In this document: positions 7,575 through 16,098 of the stretch, in pieces
Layout of the letters: each line of letters begins with the position of its first letter
How positions within the stretch are numbered: the first letter of the stretch is position 1
DNA from: Burkholderiales bacterium
GTDB taxonomy: Bacteria > Pseudomonadota > Gammaproteobacteria > Burkholderiales > Burkholderiaceae_C
Length of the DNA: 64,000 bases
NCBI GenBank assembly: GCA_016223165.1
Contig: JACRPO010000007.1
Span: 744,001 to 808,000, forward strand
Direction of reading: 5' to 3'
Program-made: the position numbers and the translations under genes
Notes under the pieces: generated by a model
What the model was told of the DNA's origin: nothing
Database searches by the model: none
The model's input: the letters and a program-made list of their open reading frames with translations, nothing else

Positions 7575-8636
7575 ATGGCGCTGATGGACTTCATCAAGAA
7601 ACAGTTCATCGACATCCTGGAGTGGACCGAGGCCGGCGACGGCACGCTCGCCTGGCGTTTCCCGATGGCGGGCAACGAGATCCAGTACGGTGCCTCGCTC
7701 ACCGTGCGCGAGAGCCAGATGGCCGTCTTCGTCAACGAGGGCAAGCTGGCCGACGTCTTCGGCCCCGGCATGTACAAGCTGACGACGCAGACGATCCCCG
7801 TCCTCACGTACCTGAAGAACTGGGACAAGCTCTTCCAGAGCCCGTTCAAGAGCGACCTGTACTTCTTCAGCACGCGCCAGCAGCTCGACCGCCGCTGGGG
7901 CACCTCGCAGCCGATCACCATCCGCGACAAGGATTTCGGCGCCGTGCGGCTGCGCGCCTTCGGCAACTACGCCTACCACGTCGCCGACCCGAAAATCTTC
8001 CACACTGCCGTGAGCGGCACGCGTGAGCGCTACACCGTCGAGGAGCTCGACGGCCAGCTGCGCGGCCTGATGCTGCAGCACATCAGCGACGCGGTGGCGC
8101 AAAGCGGCATCCCGTTCCTCGACCTCGCGGCCAACCAGATCGAGTTCGCCAAGCAGTTGCAGGAGGCCACGGCGGGCGAGTTCACCGCCCTCGGGCTCAC
8201 GCTCGACAAGGTGACGGTGCAGAACGTCAGCCTGCCCGAGGAGCTGCAGAAGATCCTCGACCAGAAGATCGGCATGGGCATGGTCGGCGGCGACATGGGC
8301 AAGTTCATGCAGTACCAGACGGCGCAGTCGATCCCCGAGTTCGCCAAGGGCGCTTCCGGCGCCGGCGGCGGCGGTGTGGTCGGCGACGCGATGGGCCTGG
8401 GCGCCGGCGTGGCGCTCGGCCAGGTGATGGCGCAGCAGCTCAACCGCGGGCTGCAGGGCGGGGCGGGCGCGGCCGGTGATGCCGCTGCCGCGGCCGCTGC
8501 GGCGGCGCCGGCCGGCATCAAGCCCGACGACGTCATGGCCACGCTCGAAAAGCTCGGCGAGCTCAAGGCCAAGGGCATCCTCACCGACGAGGAATTCAGC
8601 GCCAAGAAGGCGGAGCTGCTGAAGAAGCTAGTCTGA
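7575..8636 (+). CDS. SPFH (band 7)/YdjI-like protein with C-terminal SHOCT domain
   Basis: A 353-residue protein that starts at ATG 7575 with AAGGAG eight bases upstream. Residues about 20-240 form an SPFH-like domain of the kind found in YdjI/virion-core-like proteins (EIQYGASLTVRESQMAVFVN near the start). A Gly/Ala-rich linker with a poly-Ala run follows. A SHOCT motif closes the protein (about 320-352: LKAKGILTDEEFSAKKAEL). There is no signal peptide or clear transmembrane helix, so it is probably membrane-peripheral. SPFH proteins organise membrane complexes. It is the first gene of an operon with DUF4178, DUF350, aminopropyltransferase and amine oxidase genes, suggesting a scaffold for them. 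Confidence 0.9.
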   Translation: MALMDFIKKQFIDILEWTEAGDGTLAWRFPMAGNEIQYGASLTVRESQMAVFVNEGKLADVFGPGMYKLTTQTIPVLTYLKNWDKLFQSPFKSDLYFFSTRQQLDRRWGTSQPITIRDKDFGAVRLRAFGNYAYHVADPKIFHTAVSGTRERYTVEELDGQLRGLMLQHISDAVAQSGIPFLDLAANQIEFAKQLQEATAGEFTALGLTLDKVTVQNVSLPEELQKILDQKIGMGMVGGDMGKFMQYQTAQSIPEFAKGASGAGGGGVVGDAMGLGAGVALGQVMAQQLNRGLQGGAGAAGDAAAAAAAAAPAGIKPDDVMATLEKLGELKAKGILTDEEFSAKKAELLKKLV

Positions 8637-8665
8637 CCGGCGCATAACAAGACCGCGCATCCAGC

Positions 8666-10297
8666 GTGGCCGCAGCTCCACCGCCTCCGGGCCACCCGCA
8701 ACGCGCCTACCGCGCCGCGTGCCCCAACTGCGGCGCGCCGGTCGAGTTCGCCTCGGCCGCGTCGGCCAGTGCCGTCTGCGGCTTCTGCCGCAGCACGCTG
8801 GTGCGCGACGGCGAAGCGCTGCTGCGCATCGGCACCAGCGCCGAGCTGTTCGATGACCACTCGCCGCTGCAGCTGGGCGCGAGCGGCACGCACCAGGGCG
8901 TCGCCTTCACCCTCGTCGGCCGGCTGCAGTACGGCTACGAGGGCGGCACCTGGAACGAATGGCACGCGCTCTTCGACAACGGCAGGAGCGGCTGGCTCTC
9001 CGAGGACAACGGCGCCTACGTGATGGCCTTCGACGCGCCGCTGCCCAGCGACGCGCCGGCCATCGACACCTTGCAGGCCGGCCAGCGCGTGCTCGCCGAC
9101 GGCCGCGTGTGGGACGTGGCCTCGGTGGTCAAGGCCCACCTCATCGCCGCCCAGGGCGAGCTGCCGCGGCCGCCGCAGCTGCACGGCGAGTTCCTCGTCG
9201 CCGACCTGCGCAACGGCGCCGACGAGGTGGCCACGCTCGACGCCTCCGACCCCGGGCAGATCGCCTGGTCGATCGGCCGGCCGGTGCTGCTGGCGGCGCT
9301 GGCCATGAGCGGGCTCGCTGCCGAGGCCAAGGAGAAGACGCTCGGCGCGCGCGGCATCCAATGCCCGAACTGCGGCAATGCGCTCGAGATCAAGCTCGCG
9401 AGCACGAAGAGCGTCTCCTGCGGCCAGTGCAACGCGGTCGTCGATGTCTCAGCCGGCGTCGGCGGCGAGCTCCAGCACTACACGCAGGCCAACACCAGCG
9501 AGGGCGGCCTCGGCCCGCAGGTCCCGCTCGGCCGCACCGGCACGATCAAGCTCGGCACCTCGGAGGCCCGACCCTGGCAGGTGGTGGGCTACCAGGAGCG
9601 CTGCGACATCCCCGAAGCGGGCAGCGATGACGAGACCACCTTCTGGCGCGAATACCTGCTCTACAACCGCGAGCTCGGCTTCGCCTTCCTCGTCGACTCG
9701 GAAGAAGACGGCTGGAGCTGGGTGCGCCCGATCACCGGCGCGCCGCAGGTCAAGGGCGACCGCGCCCAGTACCAGGGCGCGGGCTACCAGAAGAAGTACA
9801 GCTACGACGCCAAGGTCACCTGGGTGCAGGGCGAGTTCTACTGGCGCGTGCAGCGTGGCGAGCGCGCCAGCGTCACCGACTATGTCGGCACCGGCGGCGA
9901 CAGCCGCAAGCGGCTGTCGCGCGAGCAGACGCGCACCGCCGCCGGCGGCACCGAGGTGGTGTGGTCGGCCGGCGCGGTGCTCGACGCCAGCGTGGTGGCC
10001 GACGCCTTCGGCATCCCCGCCGGCGAGCGCGCCGCCATGCAGCGCGACCTCGGCCCGGTGAGCGGCACGGCCAAGCGCATGAGCCTCACGAACATCGTCA
10101 TCGTCGTCGTCATGCTGCTGATCATGCTGAGCGTGCTCTCCAACTGCGACGGCAGCGACCGTTGCGACGAGCTGCGCCAGGCCTTCGGGCCGAACAGCAA
10201 CGAGTACCGGCAATGCGTGGCCCAGCGCGGCTCGGGCAGCAGCGGCCGCACGAGCGGCGGCTCCTGGGGCGGCTCGGGCGGCGGCGGACACAAGTGA
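8666..10297 (+). CDS. DUF4178 protein with two zinc ribbons and a C-terminal TM helix
   Basis: A 543-residue protein. It starts at GTG 8666, 29 bases after the SPFH gene; no strong Shine-Dalgarno is seen. The first zinc ribbon has Cys19/22 and Cys38/41 (CPNCGAP...CGFC), the second Cys233/236 and Cys252/255 (CPNCGN...CGQC). Beta-rich DUF4178 units follow each ribbon (e.g. YEGGTWNEWHALF, WREYLLYNRELGFAFLV). One membrane helix occurs near 474-490, followed by a short Cys-containing segment and a Gly/Ser-rich tail. The topology suggests a large cytoplasmic domain anchored at its C-terminus. DUF4178 genes recur beside DUF350 and spermidine-synthase-like genes; the molecular role is unknown. Confidence 0.85.
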   Translation: MAAAPPPPGHPQRAYRAACPNCGAPVEFASAASASAVCGFCRSTLVRDGEALLRIGTSAELFDDHSPLQLGASGTHQGVAFTLVGRLQYGYEGGTWNEWHALFDNGRSGWLSEDNGAYVMAFDAPLPSDAPAIDTLQAGQRVLADGRVWDVASVVKAHLIAAQGELPRPPQLHGEFLVADLRNGADEVATLDASDPGQIAWSIGRPVLLAALAMSGLAAEAKEKTLGARGIQCPNCGNALEIKLASTKSVSCGQCNAVVDVSAGVGGELQHYTQANTSEGGLGPQVPLGRTGTIKLGTSEARPWQVVGYQERCDIPEAGSDDETTFWREYLLYNRELGFAFLVDSEEDGWSWVRPITGAPQVKGDRAQYQGAGYQKKYSYDAKVTWVQGEFYWRVQRGERASVTDYVGTGGDSRKRLSREQTRTAAGGTEVVWSAGAVLDASVVADAFGIPAGERAAMQRDLGPVSGTAKRMSLTNIVIVVVMLLIMLSVLSNCDGSDRCDELRQAFGPNSNEYRQCVAQRGSGSSGRTSGGSWGGSGGGGHK

Positions 10298-10365
10298 GTC
10301 GACGCGGAGTGGGCGAAGATCGCGTTGGAAGAGTCTCGGGCCCGCTGCGGCCCAGGAGGTAAACG

Positions 10366-10590
10366 ATGATGGGAATTGAGTGGCTCAAGCCGAGCGCGTT
10401 CTTCGGCTCCCTGCTCTACGCGCTGATCGGCGTGATCGTCTTCTGGCTGGCCTTCGTCATCATCGACAAGCTCACGCCGTACGACCTGTGGGGCGAGATC
10501 GTCGAGAAGAAGAACGTGGCCCTGGCCATCGTGGTGGGCGCGATGTGCATCGCCATCGGCCTCATCATCTCCGCCGCCGTGCACGGCTGA
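10366..10590 (+). CDS. DUF350 small membrane protein
   Basis: A 74-residue protein with two hydrophobic helices (about 11-33 and 50-70) separated by a short charged loop containing DKLTPYDLWGEI, typical of a single DUF350 unit. ATG 10366 has an excellent AGGAGGT five bases upstream, suggesting high translation within the operon. DUF350 (YjfL-type) proteins are inner-membrane proteins of unknown function, often next to stress-response or polyamine-related genes. The next gene follows after 10 bases. Confidence 0.88.
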   Translation: MMGIEWLKPSAFFGSLLYALIGVIVFWLAFVIIDKLTPYDLWGEIVEKKNVALAIVVGAMCIAIGLIISAAVHG

Positions 10591-10600
10591 GGCTCGCGCG

Positions 10601-12238
10601 ATGAGCGCGGAGGCGGCCGGCGCCGCCGGCGCCACCACGTCCCCCGTGGCCGGGCGCCCCCGGCCCGCCCCGGCCGAGGTGGCGCTGCTGGCGAGCGTCT
10701 TCGTCGTCGCCGCCTGCGGCCTCGTCTACGAGCTCGCCGCCGGGGCGCTCGCGAGCTACCTGCTCGGCGACTCGGTGCTGCAGTTCAGCACCATCATCGG
10801 CACCTATCTCTTCGCGATGGGCCTGGGCTCGTGGCTGTCGCGCCTGGTCGAGCGGCAGCTGGTGGCGCAGTTCCTGCGCATCGAGCTGCTCGTCGGCCTC
10901 GTCGGCGGGCTGATGCCGGCGGCGCTGTTCGTCGCCTACAACCTGCTGCCGCACGAGTGGGGCGCCGGTGGCGGCCCGGCCTTCCGCGTGCTCTTGTACG
11001 GCTGCGTGCTGGCCGTGGGCGTGCTCGTCGGCCTCGAGATCCCGCTCGTGATGCGCATCCTCAAGCGCCACTTCGCCGAGCGCTATGCGCTCAAGGAACT
11101 GGTGTCGGAGGTGCTGACCTTCGACTACCTCGGCGCGCTGGTGGTGGCGGTGGCGTTCCCGCTGCTCTTCGTGCCGCACCTGGGCCTCGTGCGCACGGGG
11201 CTCTTCTTCGGCCTGCTCAACGCGGTGGTGGCGGTGTGGACGCTCGTGCTCTTCCGCGGCGAGCTGAGGCGCGTGGGCGCGCACGCCCTCGCCTGCGCCG
11301 GCGTGCTGGCGGTGCTGCTGGCGGCGATGGCCGGCGCCGCGCGACTCACCACCTGGGCCGAGGACCAGTTCTACGGCGACGGCATCATCCTGCGCGAGAG
11401 CAGCGAGTACCAGCGCGTGGTGGTCACGCGCAACGCCGGCGGCCATGGCGGCATCCGCCTCTTCCTCAACGGCAACCTGCAGTTCCACTCGCGCGACGAA
11501 TACCGCTACCACGAGGCGCTCGTGCACCCGGCGCTGGCCGCGCACGGCGCGCCGCGGCGCGTGCTGGTGCTGGGCGGCGGTGACGGCCTCGCCGTGCGCG
11601 AGGTGCTGCGCCATGCGGCGGTGCAGCGGGTGACGCTCGTCGAGCTCGACCCGCATATCACGCGCCTCTTCGCGAGCCATGCGGCGCTCACCTCGCTCAA
11701 CGAGCACGCGCTCGCCAGCCCCAAGGTGCGCGTCGTCAACGCCGACGCCTTCACCTGGCTCGAGCAGCAAGCGCGCGAGATCGAGGCCGGCCACGAGCCG
11801 CCCTTCGACATCGTCATCGCCGACTTCCCCGACCCGAGCAACTACTCGCTCGGCAAGCTCTACACGACGAGCTTCTACCAGCGCGCCGACCAGGTGCTCG
11901 CCGCCGGCGGCTGGATCGTCGTGCAGACCACCTCGCCGCTGATCGCGCGCCGCAGTTTCTGGACGGTGGTGGCGACCCTGGAGGCCGTCGGCTACCGCAC
12001 CTGGCCGTATCACGCGCATGTGCCGAGCTTCGGCGAGTGGGGCTTCGTGCTCGCCGGCCGCCGCCCCTGGCCCGGCGTGCGCGCGCTGCCGCCGGGGCTG
12101 CGCTTCCTCACCGTGGAGGGTGTGCCGGCACTGCTGCAGTTCCCGCCCGACATGGCGCGCCTGCCGGCCGAGCCCAACCGGCTGTCGAACCAGGTGCTGG
12201 TCGGCATCTTCGAGGAAGAGTGGGGCAGGGTCAGGTGA
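10601..12238 (+). CDS. Membrane-fused polyamine aminopropyltransferase (spermidine synthase-like)
   Basis: A 545-residue fusion. Residues about 25-245 contain about seven hydrophobic segments. Residues about 265-520 form a spermidine-synthase fold with the nucleotide-binding motif LVLGGGDGLAVREVL (about 322-336), the acidic VELDPH, and DFPDPSNYSLGKLY (about 407-420), the region that holds the catalytic aspartate. The enzyme should transfer an aminopropyl group from decarboxylated S-adenosylmethionine, but the acceptor is unknown. The membrane domain suggests a lipid, membrane-bound or exported substrate. It lies between DUF350 and an amine oxidase in one operon. No S-adenosylmethionine decarboxylase gene is in the window. 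Confidence 0.9.
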   Translation: MSAEAAGAAGATTSPVAGRPRPAPAEVALLASVFVVAACGLVYELAAGALASYLLGDSVLQFSTIIGTYLFAMGLGSWLSRLVERQLVAQFLRIELLVGLVGGLMPAALFVAYNLLPHEWGAGGGPAFRVLLYGCVLAVGVLVGLEIPLVMRILKRHFAERYALKELVSEVLTFDYLGALVVAVAFPLLFVPHLGLVRTGLFFGLLNAVVAVWTLVLFRGELRRVGAHALACAGVLAVLLAAMAGAARLTTWAEDQFYGDGIILRESSEYQRVVVTRNAGGHGGIRLFLNGNLQFHSRDEYRYHEALVHPALAAHGAPRRVLVLGGGDGLAVREVLRHAAVQRVTLVELDPHITRLFASHAALTSLNEHALASPKVRVVNADAFTWLEQQAREIEAGHEPPFDIVIADFPDPSNYSLGKLYTTSFYQRADQVLAAGGWIVVQTTSPLIARRSFWTVVATLEAVGYRTWPYHAHVPSFGEWGFVLAGRRPWPGVRALPPGLRFLTVEGVPALLQFPPDMARLPAEPNRLSNQVLVGIFEEEWGRVR

Positions 12239-12278
12239 CGCCGCGACGAACGGCCCATGGTCGGTGCAGCCGGTGAAC

Positions 12279-14024
12279 ATGCGCCGACGGCCGCTCCTCG
12301 TTGCCGGGTTGTTCGGCCCCGGCGCCGCCGCCTTGCCGGGTTGTCACGGCGAGCGCGGGCACGGGCGTGGCCCTGCCGCTTCGTCGCACGAGATCGAGAT
12401 GCAATGGGTCGGTGCGGCGCACGAACGCGGCCACCGGCTGCGCGACGCCGCCATCGGGGCGCGGGTGATGGCGCCCTGGCCCACGCCCGCCCGCCGCGCC
12501 GGCGTGCTGGTGCTCGGCGCCGGTGTGGCCGGCCTCGCGGCCGCGCGCGCTTTCATGAAGCGCGGCGTGGACGACGTGCACGTGCTCGAGCTCGAGGACG
12601 CGGCCGGCGGCAATGCGCGCGCCCATGCGATGGGCGGCACCGCCTGCCCGCTCGGCGCGCATTACCTGCCGCTGCCCGGGCCCGAGGCGCGCGAGGTGAG
12701 CGAGTGGCTGCACGAGATCGGCCTCCTGCGCACCGACACCGGCGGGCGCGTGCGCCCGGACGAGCAGCACCTCTGCCACAGCCCGCAGGAGCGCCTCTTC
12801 TTCGAGGGCCAGTGGATCGAAGGGCTGCTGCCGCCGGCCGCGCCGGGCTCGCCGCGGCTGGCGCAGTACCGCCGCTTCGCGAGCCTCGTTGCGGCCCTGC
12901 AACGCGGGCGCAACCGACCTCCCGGCCGGCCGGCCTTCGCGCTGCCCGCGCATCGTGCGGCCTGGAACGGCGAACTGGCGGCGCTCGATGCGCCCACCTT
13001 CGCCGAGTGGCTGGCGCGCGAGGGCGTGCACGACCCCGTGCTCACGACCTACCTCGACTACTGCTGCCGCGACGACTACGGCGCCGGCGCGGCGCAGGTT
13101 TCGGCCTGGGCCGGCGTGCACTACTTCGCCAGCCGGCATGGCTTCACCGCGCCTGGTGTCGGCGACGACGCGGCCGACGGCGGGCGCGATGCCGCACGCG
13201 ATGGGCGAGAAGGTCGTGAAGGCCGTGAGGGCCGGGAGGGCCGAGAGGCCGTCTTCACCTGGCCCGAAGGCAATGCCTGGCTCACACAGCGGCTGGCGGC
13301 GCCGCTCGGCGACGAGCGCCTGCACACGGGCCAGACGGTGCTCGCGGTGCGCGAGGAGAAGCACCATGTCGCGGTGCTGTCGTTCGACGAGCGCCGGCAG
13401 GAACTGCGCAGCTGGCAGGCCGGCCTGGTGGTGCTGGCCGTGCCGCTCTTCGTCGCACGGCGCCTCGTGCAGCCGGCGACGACGGCCTTGCGCTCGGCCC
13501 TGCAGGCGGCCGCGGCGATGCTCACGCACGCGCCCTGGCTGGTGGCCAACCTGCAGCTGGACCGGCCGCTGCTCGACCGCGTGAGCGGCGCGCCGCCGGC
13601 CTGGGACAACGTCGTGCACGGCGGCCGCGGCCTCGGCTACGTCGATGCCACGCACCAGCGCCTGAGCCCCGCACCGGTGGCCGACGGCGCCACCGTGCTC
13701 ACCGCCTACCACGCGCTCGAGGGCGGCGAGCGCGCCGCGCTCCTCGAGCCCGACCCGCGCCCCTGGGGCGAGCGCGTGCTTGCCGAACTCGCACCCGTGC
13801 ACCCCGACCTGCGACAGCGCGTACGCCGCATCCACCTCATGCGCTACGGCCACGCGATGGCCGTGCCGCGCCCGGGCGTGCAGCGCCACCCGGCGCTCGC
13901 CGCGTTGCGCGCGGCGCGCGGGCGCCTGCGCTTCGCGCACAGCGACCTTGCCGGCTACTCGGTTTTCGAGGAGGCCTTCACCGCCGGCGTTGAAGTGGCC
14001 GGGCCGCCCATGCCGCGCGCCTGA
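12279..14024 (+). CDS. FAD/NAD(P)-binding amine-oxidase-like protein, probable lipoprotein
   Basis: A 581-residue protein. It starts at ATG 12279 (GTG 12273 is possible). The N-terminus MRRRPLLVAGLFGPGAAALPGC looks like an export signal with an arginine cluster and a lipobox-like LPGC (Cys22). The FAD-binding motif VLGAGVAGLAAARAF is at about 77-91, followed by LELEDAAGGNAR, the usual glycine-rich second element of flavin amine oxidases. A Gly-Arg-Glu repeat interrupts the middle. It is the last gene of the SPFH/DUF4178/DUF350/aminopropyltransferase operon, so oxidation of a polyamine or polyamine-modified product is a reasonable but unproven guess. Confidence 0.85.
   Translation: MRRRPLLVAGLFGPGAAALPGCHGERGHGRGPAASSHEIEMQWVGAAHERGHRLRDAAIGARVMAPWPTPARRAGVLVLGAGVAGLAAARAFMKRGVDDVHVLELEDAAGGNARAHAMGGTACPLGAHYLPLPGPEAREVSEWLHEIGLLRTDTGGRVRPDEQHLCHSPQERLFFEGQWIEGLLPPAAPGSPRLAQYRRFASLVAALQRGRNRPPGRPAFALPAHRAAWNGELAALDAPTFAEWLAREGVHDPVLTTYLDYCCRDDYGAGAAQVSAWAGVHYFASRHGFTAPGVGDDAADGGRDAARDGREGREGREGREGREAVFTWPEGNAWLTQRLAAPLGDERLHTGQTVLAVREEKHHVAVLSFDERRQELRSWQAGLVVLAVPLFVARRLVQPATTALRSALQAAAAMLTHAPWLVANLQLDRPLLDRVSGAPPAWDNVVHGGRGLGYVDATHQRLSPAPVADGATVLTAYHALEGGERAALLEPDPRPWGERVLAELAPVHPDLRQRVRRIHLMRYGHAMAVPRPGVQRHPALAALRAARGRLRFAHSDLAGYSVFEEAFTAGVEVAGPPMPRA
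13203..13247 (+). repeat. Five tandem 9-bp repeats coding Gly-Arg-Glu
   Basis: Five degenerate copies of a 9-bp unit encode (Gly-Arg-Glu)x5 inside the amine-oxidase-like gene. Its bases vary mainly at third positions, so the peptide is conserved while the DNA has drifted. It likely forms a charged surface insertion. Confidence 0.75.
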
Positions 14025-14174
14025 GGAGAGGGCCGCCGGCGCCAGTGGCGCTTGTCACGAGGCGGCGGGCACCACGCGCGCGCAATGCGAAGTGCCATGC
14101 GAAGCCGCTGCTTGCGCTACGCTTGCGCGCCCTTCCTCCGCCCCCTCGCCCCGGTTCTCCAAAGGTCCCTTCCC

Positions 14175-15164
14175 ATGCAATACCGACACCTGGGCCGCAG
14201 CGGCCTGCGCGTCTCCACGCTCTCGCTCGGCTCGTGGGTCACGTACCACAACCAGGTCGACGCCGCCCAGGCCGTCGAGATGCTCGCCGCCGCCTATGAC
14301 GCCGGCGTCAACTTCTTCGACAACGCCGAGGCCTATGCGCTCGGCAAGAGCGAGGAGATCATGGGTGCGGCGCTGCGCAAGCTCGGCTGGCCGCGCCTGA
14401 ACTACATCGTCTCGACGAAATTCTTCTGGGGCCTGGACCGCAGCGTGCCGGCGGAGCGCGCCGTCAACCGCCGCGACACGCTCAACCGCAAGTACCTGAT
14501 GCAGGCCATCGACGGCAGCCTCGCGCGCTTCGGCCTCGAGCACATCGACCTCGTCTACTGCCACCGGCCCGACCCGGCGACGCCGATCGAGGAGACCGTG
14601 CGCGCGATGAACGACATGATCGTCGCCGGCAAGGCGCTGTACTGGGGCACGAGCGAGTGGCCGGCCGAGGCCATCCACGCCGCCTGGCATGCCGCCGACC
14701 GGCACGGCTGGCACAAGCCGCTGATGGAGCAGCCGCAGTACCACCTCTTCCATCGCAAGCGAGTGGAAGAGGAATATGCGCTGCTCTACCGCGACCTCGG
14801 CCTCGGGCTCACGACCTGGAGCCCGCTCGCCTCGGGCCTGCTCTCGGGCAAGTACCGCGCGGGCATCCCGAACGACAGCCGCGGCGCGATGGAGAACATG
14901 GCCTTCCTGCGCGAGGGGCTCACGAACCCCGAGCGCAACGCCGCCGTCGGCCTGCTCGCACCCATCGCCGCGGATCTGGGCGGCTCGCTGGCGCAACTGG
15001 CCATCGCCTGGGCGGCACGCAACCCGAACGTCAGCACGGTGATCACGGGGGCGTCGAACGTGGTGCAGGTGCAGGCCAACCTGGGCGCGATGGAGCTCGT
15101 CGCGAAGCTCACGCCCGAGGTGCTGGCGCGCATCGACGCGGCGACCTTGACGTTGGCGGACTGA
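14175..15164 (+). CDS. Aldo/keto reductase, Kv-beta/YghZ-like
   Basis: A 329-residue NADPH-dependent oxidoreductase with a TIM-barrel fold. It starts at ATG 14175 ([14 protein letters not shown]), the usual N-terminus of the family. The catalytic tetrad is visible: Asp and Tyr in [11 protein letters not shown], Lys in STKFFWG, His in VYCHRPD. The C-terminal cofactor site [16 protein letters not shown] matches the potassium-channel beta-subunit group. The physiological aldehyde or ketone substrate is unknown. It follows the amine oxidase gene by 150 bases and may have its own promoter; amine oxidation yields aldehydes, so a functional link is possible. Confidence 0.92.
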   Translation: MQYRHLGRSGLRVSTLSLGSWVTYHNQVDAAQAVEMLAAAYDAGVNFFDNAEAYALGKSEEIMGAALRKLGWPRLNYIVSTKFFWGLDRSVPAERAVNRRDTLNRKYLMQAIDGSLARFGLEHIDLVYCHRPDPATPIEETVRAMNDMIVAGKALYWGTSEWPAEAIHAAWHAADRHGWHKPLMEQPQYHLFHRKRVEEEYALLYRDLGLGLTTWSPLASGLLSGKYRAGIPNDSRGAMENMAFLREGLTNPERNAAVGLLAPIAADLGGSLAQLAIAWAARNPNVSTVITGASNVVQVQANLGAMELVAKLTPEVLARIDAATLTLAD

Positions 15165-15166
15165 GC

Positions 15167-15239
15167 GCCGCAGGCGCGATCGGCTCCCGCGCCCGCAGGC
15201 GCGATCGGCTCGCGCGCCCGCGGGGCGATCGGACCGCGC
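15167..15239. repeat. Three imperfect tandem 24/25-bp repeats
   Basis: Units at 15167-15190, 15191-15215 and 15216-15239 share the core GCGATCGG flanked by GC-only sequence. They fill most of the gap between the convergent aldo/keto reductase and hemerythrin genes. They could act as a transcription barrier or be a variable-number repeat. Confidence 0.65.
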
Positions 15240-15292
15240 GGCCGCGGCGCGCTCGACCCCATCGTCGCGGCGCGCCGGCGCCTCCGCGCGCT

Positions 15293-15901
15293 TCAGCGCC
15301 GGGCGGCGCGCCCGCTCCCTGCCCCGCCGCCCAGCCCGATCGGCGCCGGCGCGTCGTGCACGATGGTATGGAACAGCTCGCGGTACTCGTCCGCCGGCTC
15401 GTGCCCCGTCAGCGGGTCGCGGTTGGCCGCGAACGCCGCGTCGAGCTCGGCCCAGTCGCCGGCGGTGAGCAGGCGCTGCGCCGCGGGCAGGATCTCCGAT
15501 TCCTCGATCGCCATGTGCTCGAGGTAGGCGGCGACATAGCGGTCGACCGCCTGCTCGAAGGCGGCGCGGCGCGATTCGCCCATCACCTCGAAGGCGAGCA
15601 GCGCATGCTCCACCTCGCGCACGGCGGCCTCGCCGCGCGCGTGGTCGTTGTCCAGGCGCGAGAGCGTCGTCGCCAGCTCGGGCGCGCGCACGCGCAGGCG
15701 CGGGAAGAGCAGCTCGCTCTCCTTCGTGTGGTGCAGCCGCTCGGGGAACTCGTCGACGTAGAACATCATCGCGCGCAGCACCGCGAAGTCGGGCATCGTG
15801 CCGTCGCGGCGCGCCTGCGCCAGCAGCATCTTCAGCGAACGCAGCATGGCCGCGAGGGCCTGGTGCTCGTCACGGATCACGTCGAGGGCGGCGGTGCGCA
15901 T
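15293..15901 (-). CDS. Hemerythrin-domain protein
   Basis: A 202-residue protein with the HHE cation-binding four-helix bundle. Candidate di-iron ligands are His13 (RDEHQ), His57/His58 with Glu61 or Glu63 (HHTKESE), His87 (NDHARG), His129 (LEHM) and Glu133/Glu134 (AIEES). Such proteins bind O2 or NO, or sense redox state and iron. The C-terminal 60 residues extend beyond the domain and end in a Gly/Ala/Arg tail. It is transcribed divergently from tkt. A palindrome resembling an FNR/DNR box lies about 63 bases upstream of the start, which would fit oxygen- or NO-dependent control. Confidence 0.88.
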   Translation of the reverse strand: MRTAALDVIRDEHQALAAMLRSLKMLLAQARRDGTMPDFAVLRAMMFYVDEFPERLHHTKESELLFPRLRVRAPELATTLSRLDNDHARGEAAVREVEHALLAFEVMGESRRAAFEQAVDRYVAAYLEHMAIEESEILPAAQRLLTAGDWAELDAAFAANRDPLTGHEPADEYRELFHTIVHDAPAPIGLGGGAGSGRAARR

Positions 15902-15963
15902 GGTCGATTTCGGGGCATTTGTCGTCCAGGTGCAAAGCGTCGCAGGGCGCGCGGCGGGCGGCC

Positions 15964-15977
15964 TTGTTCAATGTCAA
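15964..15977 (-). promoter_or_regulatory. FNR/DNR-like palindrome upstream of the hemerythrin gene
   Basis: TTGTT-CAAT-GTCAA matches the FNR-family consensus TTGAT-N4-ATCAA at 8 of 10 defined positions. It also lies inside a GCCTTG...CAAGGC hairpin (15961-15980). Its centre is about 70 bases upstream of the hemerythrin ATG and about 130 from tkt. It is a prediction from pattern only. Confidence 0.4.
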
Positions 15978-16027
15978 GGCGCGCGCAAGGCAGGGCGTCG
16001 CGGGGGGGTCGAGTCGGTCACGCCCCC

Positions 16028-16033
16028 TAGAAT
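16028..16033 (+). promoter_or_regulatory. Candidate -10 element of tkt
   Basis: TAGAAT, one mismatch from the sigma-70 -10 consensus TATAAT, lies 65 bases upstream of the tkt ATG in otherwise GC-rich DNA. The same hexamer occurs upstream of gap and gshA in this window. No clear -35 is seen. Confidence 0.4.
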
Positions 16034-16098
16034 TTGCGCTTCGGGCCCGCGCACGCCGGCGCCTGCACTCCTCCACGCCTCCCCACCCCCGCACCGAC

